A DNA stretch of 56,984 nt from a virus. The position numbers and the translations under genes were made by a program. Of the stretch, positions 40,291 to 48,353 are shown piece after piece. Below the pieces are notes generated by a model. That model did no database searches. It was not told the DNA's origin and worked only from the letters and a program-made list of their open reading frames with translations. How positions within the stretch are numbered: the stretch's first letter is position 1; every line of letters begins with the position of its first letter. The stretch covers positions 1-56,984 of IMG/VR virus record IMGVR_UViG_3300021057_000013; one strand, 5' to 3'.

Positions 40291-41040
40291 TTAGACGGCC
40301 TTGGGGACGGAGGCGAGCGCAGCGCTCAGGGGGGAGCTGGTCCAGGTGCCGGCGCCGCGCTGGGTCTCCTGCAGCTCGGGGCCGCTGGGCTGGGTGTTGC
40401 CGGCGGGCACGCTGTTGAGCAGGCTGCGCAGGGCGGCCTGGGTCTGGGCGTTGTCAGCTGCCATCTTCTCGATAGCGGCAGCCAGGGCGACGACATCGCC
40501 GGCGGACTTGTCGGCCGGGGCCGGGGCGGGCGCTTCGGCGGAAGCATCCGCGCTCTTGGCGGCCTCTGTGGCAGTGGCATCGGCCGAGGAGTCGGTAGCA
40601 GCGTTCTCGGCCTTGTAAGCCTCGAAGGCGGCGGCGATCTTCTCGTCGATCAGCGTGCCGATCTTGGTCCAATCGGCGTCAGAAATCACGGCGTCGGCGC
40701 GGGGGGCCTCGGCCTCGGTCTGGGGAGCGGGAGCGGTAGCGTCTGCCATGGCGGCATCACGTCCTTTCGTAGTAAAGAATTTGGTCAGGGGGGCCAGGGC
40801 CTGGGTGAGGGCCTGGCTCAGGCGCTGGTCGAGCGTCGCCAGCCAGGAGGGCTCGGGCTCCGGCGGCGCATCGGCGGCCACGCCGGCAGCGCGCAGCTCG
40901 GCAGCCTGGGTGGCAGATTCGACAGACATCCGCACCAGGGCCTTGCGGCCGTTGGCCGGGTGCTTGCACATCGTCATTTCAGTTGGCTGATAACTTTCCA
41001 TCTCGCCGGTGATCAGCTCGCCGTTTTCATCGACAGCCAT
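40291..41040 (-). CDS. Capsid scaffold-like protein
   Basis: 249 residues. A short N-terminal segment (MTMCKHPANGRKALVRM) precedes a long Ala/Glu/Pro-rich, mostly helical region, typical of scaffolding proteins. It lies between the XkdF-like protease and the capsid gene, the normal site for a scaffold. Possible protease substrate. The tail TSSPLSAALASVPKAV may bind capsid subunits. Exact mechanism inferred. Confidence 0.65.
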   Translation of the reverse strand: MAVDENGELITGEMESYQPTEMTMCKHPANGRKALVRMSVESATQAAELRAAGVAADAPPEPEPSWLATLDQRLSQALTQALAPLTKFFTTKGRDAAMADATAPAPQTEAEAPRADAVISDADWTKIGTLIDEKIAAAFEAYKAENAATDSSADATATEAAKSADASAEAPAPAPADKSAGDVVALAAAIEKMAADNAQTQAALRSLLNSVPAGNTQPSGPELQETQRGAGTWTSSPLSAALASVPKAV

Positions 41041-41043
41041 GGG

Positions 41044-42237
41044 CTAAGCCTCGCTTTCGGGTTTGGGATCGCGCCAGAAGGTGGCATAGCCGCCGGGGCT
41101 CAATCCGTTGATTTCGTAGTTCTTCAGGGCCTCAACGGCGGCGGGGCTCATGGCCTGCCAGCTCTGCAGCCAGGTGCCGTCCTTGACCAGGTAGCCGCCG
41201 ATCACGGTGTCGCCTTCCTGAATCCAGTTGAAGACATTCAGCCAGTCCGGGTGCTCGCCGTTGAGGGCCTCGGTGCTGGCGTCGTGCTCGATCCGCACCT
41301 TGCGGCCATGAATCGACCAGTGCAGCGCAGCCTTGCGGATCTCTTCCTTGCTGATGAAGTTGCCGTGCAGATCGCGGGCATCGGCGGCAATCTCCTCCGC
41401 GCTGCGGGGCTCGAGCACAATCGCGACCATGTAGCCCTGAAAATCGGCCGCGGTCTTATCGGCCTGGGCGGCGATGGCCCGCGGCTGCAGGCTGCGCTCG
41501 CTGCCGGTGATTTCGGGCAGGGCGATCTGCAGCTGGACCGGCTCGCGCACAATGACCTTTTCCGTCAGGTCGAGCACGTTGGCCTCGTTCAGCACCGCGC
41601 AGAAGGCGGGGAAGCCGGCCTGGAAGCTCTGGATCACGGGCAGGGCCGCGGCCACGACGGCGGCATAGCCGTGCGGATCGGCGCCGGTTTCGACCTCGGC
41701 CTCGAACAGGGTCAGGTAGGTGATCAGCTCGGTCAGGGCCTGGTTGATGCCGTTGACCCGCTCGATATCCCACTCGCTGGGATGGCGGGTGTAGCAGTCG
41801 ATCCAGTTGCCCCAGTCATCGTAATAGCGCGGCGCGGGGGCTTTCAGGGGTGCGCTCTCGGCCGAGCGGTTCGCTTCGGTCTGGGCCTGCTGGGCCTGCG
41901 CCTGCGCGGCGAGGTAGATCAGGCTATCCGCTTCCAGGCGCTTGAGAGAGGAGAGGAAGGAGAGGTGCGATTGGGTCTGCTCGTAGGGAAAGATCGTGTA
42001 GCCGTACTCGATCAGGCGCGGCAGGACCCAATCGAGATCCCAGCAGCGGCAGGCGATCTTTTCGGCGACCAGGCCGCGGGTGCGGCGGGCATCGGCCCGG
42101 GTCGCGTTGCGGGCGGCGTAGCCGGCGGCGAAGGCAGCCCAGTCGCTGATCGGCAGGGTGTCCAGGGCAGCGCCCTCGGCGACAGCCTGCTCGAAGCGGC
42201 GATCGAGCTGGGCGAGCAGGGTAGCGGTATCGGCCAT
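41044..42237 (-). CDS. Minor head protein fused to XkdF-like (S78_2) prohead protease
   Basis: 397 residues. Residues ~1-225 are helical with no recognised motif. Residues ~265-385 fit the XkdF-like peptidase: GYMVAIVLEPRS, SKEEIRKAALHWSIHG, RIEHDA (His318), DTVIGGYLVKDGTWLQSW, LKNYEINGLSPGGYA (Ser380). XkdF relatives are normally stand-alone, so a long N-terminal extension is notable. It lies between the portal and scaffold genes and probably cleaves the scaffold or capsid N-termini. Confidence 0.75.
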   Translation of the reverse strand: MADTATLLAQLDRRFEQAVAEGAALDTLPISDWAAFAAGYAARNATRADARRTRGLVAEKIACRCWDLDWVLPRLIEYGYTIFPYEQTQSHLSFLSSLKRLEADSLIYLAAQAQAQQAQTEANRSAESAPLKAPAPRYYDDWGNWIDCYTRHPSEWDIERVNGINQALTELITYLTLFEAEVETGADPHGYAAVVAAALPVIQSFQAGFPAFCAVLNEANVLDLTEKVIVREPVQLQIALPEITGSERSLQPRAIAAQADKTAADFQGYMVAIVLEPRSAEEIAADARDLHGNFISKEEIRKAALHWSIHGRKVRIEHDASTEALNGEHPDWLNVFNWIQEGDTVIGGYLVKDGTWLQSWQAMSPAAVEALKNYEINGLSPGGYATFWRDPKPESEA

Positions 42238-44010
42238 CTAAGCGGCCTCCTGTTCGTAGTAATAGAGCCGGGCAACGGGGCGGCCCTGGCAGTGGTGCTT
42301 GCTGATCTCGGCCTTCAGGGCCTGGGTGATCGGGCTGTCCTCGGGCAGCAGCTCGAGCCCGGGCTGCGCGGGCAAGCCGCCGGCAGGGGCCAGCAGCGCG
42401 GCCGGCCGGTTGGCAGCGGCCTCGTCCAGGGCGTCGATCTTCTGATCCGGCAGCAGCGTGTCGATGATGGCGCGCTTCTCGTTCAGGCTGAGCGCGCCCT
42501 TTTCATAGGCCAGCAGCTTCAGGTAATCCGCCGTGCGATCGGCGCTGTAGCCGGCCAGGGCGAAGCGGTGGTATTTCACGCCCTTGATGTTGGCCGCCCG
42601 CTTGCTGAAGCCGACGTACTCGGGCAGCAGTTGATCGTTGATCACGTCCTCGATGTCCTGGCGCTCCGGGGCGAAGACCTGATCCTCGGCGAAGACCAGG
42701 GCGGCCTCGGCCGTCGCCCGGTTGAGCGTGCTGTCGATGTTGCCCACCAGCAGCAGCGGCAGGCGCAGGGCGCTGGCGATCGATTTCTCCAGCCACATCA
42801 GGTATTTCAGGAACATGCCCTCGGTCGTCATCAGCTGGGCCATCGGCTCGATCCGCACCTTGGGCGTGAGGCCCTCCTTGTTCGCGCCCGCGCCGACGGT
42901 GGTGCTGTCGACCTGGACGAAGATCGCGCGGCGGCGGCTGGTCTCGCCCTGGATGTCCTTGAACTGATCCATGATCTTGGCCAGCTCGGCATCATCGACC
43001 GTGCCCTCGATCACGACGATGAAGGGCGGGGTGGCCCCGTTGTTGAGCGTGTCGAGGTTGATGATTCTTATCGCGCGGCTGGCCAGGGCATCGGGCAGGA
43101 TCGGGATCCATTCCGGCTGCGGGTGCTCGCCGCCGGCATCGACCACGGGGAAGAGCAGCAGCTCGGTCGCATACGGAAACTCTGCCGGCGGCGGGCTGGC
43201 CGCGGTCCAATACTCCCCGGTCACGCGGTTGAGCGGGCGGGGATCCATGAACTCTTTAAAATAGATGGTCTTGCGGGCCGCGCCAAAGCGGCTCGGGCTG
43301 ATTACCTGCTTGAAGCGGCGGAAGCGGCGCTGAATGCTTTCGGTTTCGATCCGGTCGCCAATCGGGATCTGGCGGGTGACGACGGTATGCTGCGCATCGA
43401 GCTCGCACCAGCGCAGGGTCTTGCCGTCTTCGATCGGGTTGATGCCGACGACCTGGCCGGCGATATTGCGAAGGATTTCCCAGGCCGCGAAGCCGAAGCG
43501 CTTGCGGCTGCTGACGGTGATTTTCATGACCTGGCTGAAGGAGCGGTTCGGGCACATGCGCTGAATCCAGGCCAGCAGATCGGCATGCTCGGCGGCAGCG
43601 TCGGCCTCATTCGCCGCGGCGCGCTCGGCATCGATCACCGGCAGGGCGAAGCCCCGCGAAGCGACGCCGACGGTGATCGCGGCAATGGCGCGGCTGAGCT
43701 CGGGGCACTCGCGGATCACCCGCTCGAGCGCGTCGAGGGGGACCGGCGCGGGCAGCTCGACGGGCTTGCTGCTGGTAGCGGCGTATTCCTGGCTGGGCGG
43801 CGCCGCTTTCGCCATCCGCTGTGTGAGCAGCTTGGCGGCCTGAGGAAAGAGAGAGAGGAGAGATTTTTGGGCGGCGGCCTGGATGGCGGGATCAGGGGCC
43901 GGTTCGAGGCCGAGCAGATCCCCGTTGCGGCGCGTCAGGGCCTGGCCAAAGCCCAGGTCCAGGGCGGCCACACGGGCAGAGGGCTTTTTGTCGGCGGATT
44001 GCTCGTCCAT
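42238..44010 (-). CDS. Portal protein
   Basis: 590 residues. The order terminase, this gene, protease, scaffold and capsid defines it as portal. Central helical segments (KITVSSRKRFGFAAWEILRNIAG, VDDAELAKIMDQFKDIQGE) and the Trp/Leu-rich region (FLKYLMWLEKSIASALRLPLLLVG) fit a dodecameric portal of the PBSX/SPP1 type. The C-terminus carries an Ala/Pro-rich crown-like tail. It shares a base with the terminase stop. Confidence 0.8.
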   Translation of the reverse strand: MDEQSADKKPSARVAALDLGFGQALTRRNGDLLGLEPAPDPAIQAAAQKSLLSLFPQAAKLLTQRMAKAAPPSQEYAATSSKPVELPAPVPLDALERVIRECPELSRAIAAITVGVASRGFALPVIDAERAAANEADAAAEHADLLAWIQRMCPNRSFSQVMKITVSSRKRFGFAAWEILRNIAGQVVGINPIEDGKTLRWCELDAQHTVVTRQIPIGDRIETESIQRRFRRFKQVISPSRFGAARKTIYFKEFMDPRPLNRVTGEYWTAASPPPAEFPYATELLLFPVVDAGGEHPQPEWIPILPDALASRAIRIINLDTLNNGATPPFIVVIEGTVDDAELAKIMDQFKDIQGETSRRRAIFVQVDSTTVGAGANKEGLTPKVRIEPMAQLMTTEGMFLKYLMWLEKSIASALRLPLLLVGNIDSTLNRATAEAALVFAEDQVFAPERQDIEDVINDQLLPEYVGFSKRAANIKGVKYHRFALAGYSADRTADYLKLLAYEKGALSLNEKRAIIDTLLPDQKIDALDEAAANRPAALLAPAGGLPAQPGLELLPEDSPITQALKAEISKHHCQGRPVARLYYYEQEAA

Positions 44011-45719
44011 CAGGCGGCCTGTGTTTCCTTTGCTGAGAATCGTTTCTTGAAGAGGCGCTGGTAATCGGCCAGCTCGGGCAGCAGGCGCCAGGCGGCGGCC
44101 AGGCTCATGATCCGGTCATCGTGCAGCGGGGCGGGGGCCCCCATCTTGCCGCCGCCGAGATGCTGAAAATCGTCGTACTGATCCAGAATGGCCTGCGAGC
44201 CGATCCGCAGGCCGATGCCGATTTTATCCGGCGGGCCGGGGCTCAGGCCCCCGTAGTGCTTGACGGCCTCGAGCAGATCCGCGCGCAGCAGGCGAATGGT
44301 GGTCGGCTTCTCGCTGAGGGTTGGCAGGCCGTCATACGTCCGGTGGCCGCAGTGCAGGAAGTCTTCCCAGCATTTCCACATCTCGACCTCGCGGCCGGTT
44401 TCGTCTTTGACGAGGCAGGTCTCGCTGCGGGCCTTGGCGATCGTCGCCCGGCCGATGCCGTTGGTCTCGATCGCCACCGCGCCGGGGTACATCTGCCAGA
44501 CGCGGAAGATCTCGTGATGCAGCTGCGTCGAATCGATCAGGTTCGATTCCCAGAGATAAATCTGCTCGCGGGTGTCCGCGTCGATCACCACAATCGTGCT
44601 GGCATCGCCATCGCCCCCGGTGCCGTCGGCGACATCGACCCCGATCGCGTGCATGTGGCCCGGGATCGCCGGCCGCTCGCAGGTGGTCAGGGTCTTGAGA
44701 TCGTGGACATCGTCGCGGAAGATCGTGGTGCCGCCGGATTCGAAGCAATCGGTATCGCTTTCGAGGTACTCCTGCCGGAAGGCCATCGGGCCCTTCGCCG
44801 CGAGCGTCGGATCCGATTGGGTCTTGCGGCGCCATTTGTACTGCTCGAAATCGATGATCTTGCCGTGCTCGCGCTTGGCTTTCTCGGCCAGGGCGATTTC
44901 ATCCGGCTGCAGGCTCGCGGCGATCTGCTCGGCCTCGCCCGGCAGCAGCGGCTCGCGCAGCTGATCATCGAAGTACCAGGGCCAGAAGCGGGCATGCCAG
45001 CCGGCCTCGCCGCGCTTGGCCATCATGTAGAAGCGCCAGAAGTAATCGCCCTTGAGCTTCGGCGAGCTCTCGATAAAGATGTTTGTCGTCGGATCGTTCA
45101 GCGCGGGCTGAATGCCCTGCAGCAGCTCCTCGGGGTAGACCCATTCGGCCAGCTCCGAGAGCAGCGCATTGCGCAGGGTAATCGAGCGGCCTTTGCGGCG
45201 GCTGACGCTGGGGCTCTGGCCCGGGCCGCGGCAGCTGTAGCTGCTGGCAATCGAGGGGAAGCCCAGCTCGGTGGTGTTGTCCGTATCCGCCGGCGGGATC
45301 GCAATCAGCGGGTCCTTGCCGTTGATGCTGTTGAAGGTGTAGCGCACCTTCTCCTCGAGCATCTTCTTGCTCGCCGGCTCATCCTGGCAAAAGAGCCAGG
45401 TCTTGGTTCCGGGAAAGAAAATCGTATCGTGCAGCAGCAGCGCATTGATCAGGGCGCTGCCGCCGATCTGCCGGCTTTTGAGATTGACCTCGCGCACGCC
45501 CTGGAGCCGGTTGACCACAGCCCCATTCGGAAGTACATACGGCTTCCAGTACAGCGAGAGGAGGAGAGAGAGGTAGTGATCCTGAAAGGGATTGAGCTTG
45601 AAGGGGCGCTCAACGCCTTTCTTGTCGATGATCTTGAGGCAGCGCTCGATCCAGAGCTTGGGATCCGAGCGGAAACGCTTCCAGAGCCGCTTCTGCAGCG
45701 TGCGGATCTCGGAGGACAT
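44010..45719 (-). CDS. Terminase large subunit
   Basis: 569 residues. N-terminal ATPase: KSRQIGGSAL (81-90) is the deviant Walker A of terminases; LLSELAEW (about 190) fits Walker B plus catalytic Glu. The nuclease begins at HAIGVDVADGTGGDGDAST (~355), with the first catalytic Asp. Neighbouring genes are the small subunit and portal. It powers DNA packaging and cuts the concatemer. The type (cos or headful) cannot be told. Confidence 0.88.
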   Translation of the reverse strand: MSSEIRTLQKRLWKRFRSDPKLWIERCLKIIDKKGVERPFKLNPFQDHYLSLLLSLYWKPYVLPNGAVVNRLQGVREVNLKSRQIGGSALINALLLHDTIFFPGTKTWLFCQDEPASKKMLEEKVRYTFNSINGKDPLIAIPPADTDNTTELGFPSIASSYSCRGPGQSPSVSRRKGRSITLRNALLSELAEWVYPEELLQGIQPALNDPTTNIFIESSPKLKGDYFWRFYMMAKRGEAGWHARFWPWYFDDQLREPLLPGEAEQIAASLQPDEIALAEKAKREHGKIIDFEQYKWRRKTQSDPTLAAKGPMAFRQEYLESDTDCFESGGTTIFRDDVHDLKTLTTCERPAIPGHMHAIGVDVADGTGGDGDASTIVVIDADTREQIYLWESNLIDSTQLHHEIFRVWQMYPGAVAIETNGIGRATIAKARSETCLVKDETGREVEMWKCWEDFLHCGHRTYDGLPTLSEKPTTIRLLRADLLEAVKHYGGLSPGPPDKIGIGLRIGSQAILDQYDDFQHLGGGKMGAPAPLHDDRIMSLAAAWRLLPELADYQRLFKKRFSAKETQAA

Positions 45720-46117
45720 CAGCCCTCCTTATTGCATTCGCTCACCAGATCGGCGTAATCGGTCGCAATGCTGGCCTTGAGCTCGGTCTTGGTTTCGCGC
45801 TTGTCCGATTGCCCCAGGCGCTGCTTGCCCAGCCAGATCTGCATGGTCGTATCGCCCTTGACGGCTTTATCGAACTGGAGCTCGCAAAGCAGGGCATCGC
45901 CCTTGGCTTTTTTAGCGGCCTCGTACTCGGAAAAACCCATCTTAAAATCCCGCTGAACAGACTTGTAGAGCGTCTCGGGATGGATGCCGAGCTTGGCGGC
46001 GACCTGGACGCCATTGCATCCGGCCATGAGCGCTTGATCGACCTTTTGCCAGTCGATGGGCGCTCGGGGCCGACCGTTGTTCTTGCGGCCGTCGTCTTGC
46101 TTGGTCTTGCCTGCCAT
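45719..46117 (-). CDS. Terminase small subunit-like protein
   Basis: 132 residues from ATG 46117, which overlaps the methyltransferase stop. IDWQKVDQALMAGCNGVQVAAKLGIHPETLYKSVQRDF (about 20-57) is a helix-turn-helix of the type that binds pac or cos DNA. The rest is helical, with a basic segment. Adjacent to the large subunit, as expected. An upstream GTG at 46132 could extend it by five residues. Confidence 0.7.
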   Translation of the reverse strand: MAGKTKQDDGRKNNGRPRAPIDWQKVDQALMAGCNGVQVAAKLGIHPETLYKSVQRDFKMGFSEYEAAKKAKGDALLCELQFDKAVKGDTTMQIWLGKQRLGQSDKRETKTELKASIATDYADLVSECNKEG

Positions 46118-47124
46118 CAGACCTTGAACCACTGCTTTCTGAGTTGATTGGCGACCTGAGCCATCATGACCGGCGGGACTGACATGCCGCAGATGTACTG
46201 GGTTCCAAGCCCCTGAAAATCATAATCCTGCGGAAAGGTCTGCATGGACCTGTATTCCTGATCAATCAGCTTTCTGGGCTCCAGCGGATGATAATAACCA
46301 GAGTTTGCTGTCAGGGTGGGCGCCACTTCATGAAGCGGCATCTTGTTTTCATTGAAAAACGAGCCCTTGGGATGGTGCTTGCTGAAGCTTTCGCCAGGCT
46401 TGCTGATAGACCAGTATGCAAACATCTTGGAGTCAGGATTAAGCATGTTGTCAGAGCTGGTCTGCATAAGATGCCGGAATGCAATTGGAGGAAGATTAAA
46501 GTTGAGCTTTAAAGAAGGGAGCCCAAGATCCTTCCGCCTGGCGATGAAGAAGGTGCGCTCCCGCTTCTGAGGAACCCCCATGCTGGCAGCATTCAAGAGA
46601 AAAAGCTGCGCATCATAGCCTGCGGTGGAAAACGCATCGGCAATCTGACGAACATAGGCCTTGGCATTGCCCTTAATCAAGCCAGAGACATTCTCGGCAA
46701 TCACAGCTTTGGGCTGCAGGCGCTGAGCTAAATCAATAAAGTGAAAGAACAAATCATCCAGCTTTTGAGCGGCCTGTCCCTCACGAAACACCTTCTTTTT
46801 GTTCCATGCCTTTTCTCTCACCCCTGCCGTGCTGAAACTGGAGCATGGGGGTGAGCCGTCTAAAATATCCAGAGCATACAATTCAGAGGGGAGCTCTTGC
46901 CTGGCCAGAAAGTCCCGAACATCTTCACAAAACAGATGCTTTGGCTTGTGGTTGGCTTGGTAAACTGCAGCCATCTGCGGATCGATCTCGACGCCGCCGA
47001 GATGCTGATAGCCTGCGAGCTTGTAGCCCATGGTTGAGCCGCCGCCACAGATAAAGGTGCCGAACACCTTCAGATTGACCGGCTCAGGATAATCCTTGAA
47101 CGACCAGTTCCAGGGAAACGTCAC
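46117..47124 (-). CDS. Solitary C5 cytosine DNA methyltransferase
   Basis: 335 residues. Motif I FGTFICGGGSTMGYKLAG (21-38), motif IV SPPCSSFS with catalytic Cys94, ENV (144-146), QKRERTFFI (186-194) and the later LTANSGYY and YRSMQTFPQDY segments all fit Dcm-type enzymes. No restriction enzyme gene is nearby. It probably protects phage DNA from host restriction. It is noticeably less GC-rich than its neighbours, a sign of recent acquisition. Inserted between the ParB-like and terminase genes. Confidence 0.88.
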   Translation of the reverse strand: MTFPWNWSFKDYPEPVNLKVFGTFICGGGSTMGYKLAGYQHLGGVEIDPQMAAVYQANHKPKHLFCEDVRDFLARQELPSELYALDILDGSPPCSSFSTAGVREKAWNKKKVFREGQAAQKLDDLFFHFIDLAQRLQPKAVIAENVSGLIKGNAKAYVRQIADAFSTAGYDAQLFLLNAASMGVPQKRERTFFIARRKDLGLPSLKLNFNLPPIAFRHLMQTSSDNMLNPDSKMFAYWSISKPGESFSKHHPKGSFFNENKMPLHEVAPTLTANSGYYHPLEPRKLIDQEYRSMQTFPQDYDFQGLGTQYICGMSVPPVMMAQVANQLRKQWFKV

Positions 47125-47741
47125 GCGTCTGACGCCTCCTGGCTCAGCAGGTACTGCAGGGCTTCCTCTTTGGAGTCGAGGCCCTGGGCTTCGGCGATGT
47201 CGTCCAGGGCCTGGCTGACGGCCAGAAACTCATCCTTGCTGAACTTGAGCTTGAGCTCCATGATGTCCTCAAAGGAATCGAGATCCAGCTCTTTGTTCTT
47301 GTCGCCGAAGCTGGACTCAGCATCCCAGTTTGGGACATCCAGGCCCCACTCGGCCAGCTGCTCGGCATTCCAGTCATTCGCCAGCAGATCCCAATCCCAA
47401 TCGCCGTTGGCGATGTTATCCCGGATCATGATCTCGCGCTCGCGCTCCTCGCTGAGCCCCGGCAGCAGGGCCGTCGGAACGTCCTTGATGCCGATATCGC
47501 GGGCCGCCTCGTAGCGCTGGTTCCCCGCGATGATAATCAGCTCGCCGGTTCGGTCGCTCAAAATGATCGGCCGGGCCTCGAAGTAATCGGGGTTCTCGCG
47601 GATAGACTGCACCAGCTTTTTAAAGCTCGCGTCCTTGATCGTGCGCGGGTTCTGCGGGTGTTTCTTCAGCGTGGCCAGCGGCCGGTACTGAATCACAGCG
47701 GCTTTAACCTCGCCTGCGGGTGCGGCGGCTTTTGCTTTCAT
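47121..47741 (-). CDS. ParB/Srx-like domain protein
   Basis: 206 residues. PLATLKKHPQNPRTI (about 21-35), then LIIIAGNQRYEAARDIGIKDVPTALLPG and EREREIMIRDNIANGDWDWDLLAN match the ParB/Sulfiredoxin-like domain of phage proteins linked to DNA methyltransferases and terminases. The helix-turn-helix and C-terminal dimer domain of a true partition ParB are missing, so a nuclease- or NTPase-like role in DNA modification or packaging is more likely. Overlaps the methyltransferase start. Confidence 0.75.
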   Translation of the reverse strand: MKAKAAAPAGEVKAAVIQYRPLATLKKHPQNPRTIKDASFKKLVQSIRENPDYFEARPIILSDRTGELIIIAGNQRYEAARDIGIKDVPTALLPGLSEEREREIMIRDNIANGDWDWDLLANDWNAEQLAEWGLDVPNWDAESSFGDKNKELDLDSFEDIMELKLKFSKDEFLAVSQALDDIAEAQGLDSKEEALQYLLSQEASDA

Positions 47742-48250
47742 GCGCTGGCAGGCTCGCTTTCGGGCTCAGGCGGATCGTTTTTGAAGAGCACCAGGCGCTG
47801 AAACGCGCGGCCGAGCACCTCAAGCGAGGCCTCGTAATGCAGCTCGGGCTTGACCTTGGGCATCAGCTCATTCTTGGCCCAGTGGGGCTGCTCGAGCTTC
47901 AGCAGCGTGCGGATGACATACTCATGCCAGCCCTGCACCCCCATCCCGCCGACCTGGACCTTGATCCGGCGCAGGTGCAGAATCACCTCTTCCATCTGCC
48001 CATGGGTCACATCCGCCTGCAGGGATTTGCCTTGCGGGACGAGATGCGGCATGGGGATCGCCTTGTCGTGGCCATCGTGCCGCAGCGGCAGGCCGTCGAT
48101 GGCGACCGCGCCGGGCACCGCGGCCTCATCCGAGCGCTTGAGCGCACCGGAATAGAACGCACGGGTCAGAGTGATCAGCTGGCCGCGATCGACATGCTCC
48201 CAGAGGGGCAGAGAGGAGAGAGGCTTGGTCTTTTTTGCTCTATGGGCCAT
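47738..48250 (-). CDS. Hypothetical protein, first gene of late unit 1
   Basis: 170 residues from ATG 48250. Alpha/beta start (EHVDRGQLITLTRAFYSGAL) and later HYEASLEVLGRAFQRLVLFKND. The start lies only 9 bases past the -10 box at 48260-48265 and no SD precedes it, so the mRNA is probably leaderless. It opens the unit containing the ParB-like, methyltransferase, terminase and head genes. Function unknown. Confidence 0.6.
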   Translation of the reverse strand: MAHRAKKTKPLSSLPLWEHVDRGQLITLTRAFYSGALKRSDEAAVPGAVAIDGLPLRHDGHDKAIPMPHLVPQGKSLQADVTHGQMEEVILHLRRIKVQVGGMGVQGWHEYVIRTLLKLEQPHWAKNELMPKVKPELHYEASLEVLGRAFQRLVLFKNDPPEPESEPASA

Positions 48251-48259
48251 TCTATCTTG

Positions 48260-48287
48260 ACGATAGCACAGGGCTGCGGGCTCTCAA
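48260..48287 (-). promoter_or_regulatory. Late promoter copy 1 (head/terminase unit)
   Basis: Minus strand TTGAGA -35 (48282-48287), 16-base spacer, extended -10 TGC-TATCGT (48260-48265), then CAAGATAG..TGGCCC shared with the copy at 24390-24417. Two TTGAGCAGGCTCTCAA palindromes lie upstream at 48304 and 48337, 33 bases (three turns) apart. Confidence 0.7.
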
Positions 48288-48303
48288 GGGCGCTCAGCGC
48301 GGG

Positions 48304-48321
48304 CTTGAGCAGGCTCTCAAG
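48304..48321. promoter_or_regulatory. Operator palindrome upstream of late promoter copy 1
   Basis: CTTGAGCAGGCTCTCAAG, an inverted repeat with a six-base spacer (CAGGCT). It starts 17 bases beyond the -35. Same site as at 24456-24471. Confidence 0.7.
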
Positions 48322-48336
48322 AAAAGGGGCCGATTC

Positions 48337-48353
48337 CTTGAGCAGGCTCTCAA
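48337..48353. promoter_or_regulatory. Operator palindrome upstream of late promoter copy 1
   Basis: CTTGAGCAGGCTCTCAA, a second copy 33 bases from the first. It overlaps the last codons and stop of the TnpB-like gene that precedes it on the minus strand, so it would also be the first structured element in RNA downstream of that gene. Confidence 0.7.

Noticed and set aside
40960-44064. A 1034-residue plus-strand ORF opposite the portal and protease genes
   Set aside because: It is the mirror of GC-rich coding sequence, lacks an SD and any recognisable domain, and the opposite strand encodes clear head proteins.
44121-45758. A 545-residue plus-strand ORF opposite the terminase
   Set aside because: The minus strand carries Walker and nuclease motifs of the large terminase; the plus frame is a compositional shadow.
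47121-47741. True ParB partition protein for the dispersed palindromes
   Set aside because: It has only the ParB/Srx-like domain, lacks the HTH and dimerisation regions, and its context is methyltransferase and terminase.
48304-48353. CRISPR array
   Set aside because: Only two repeat copies with a 15-base gap; the repeats are palindromic operators also found at 24456 beside a matching promoter.
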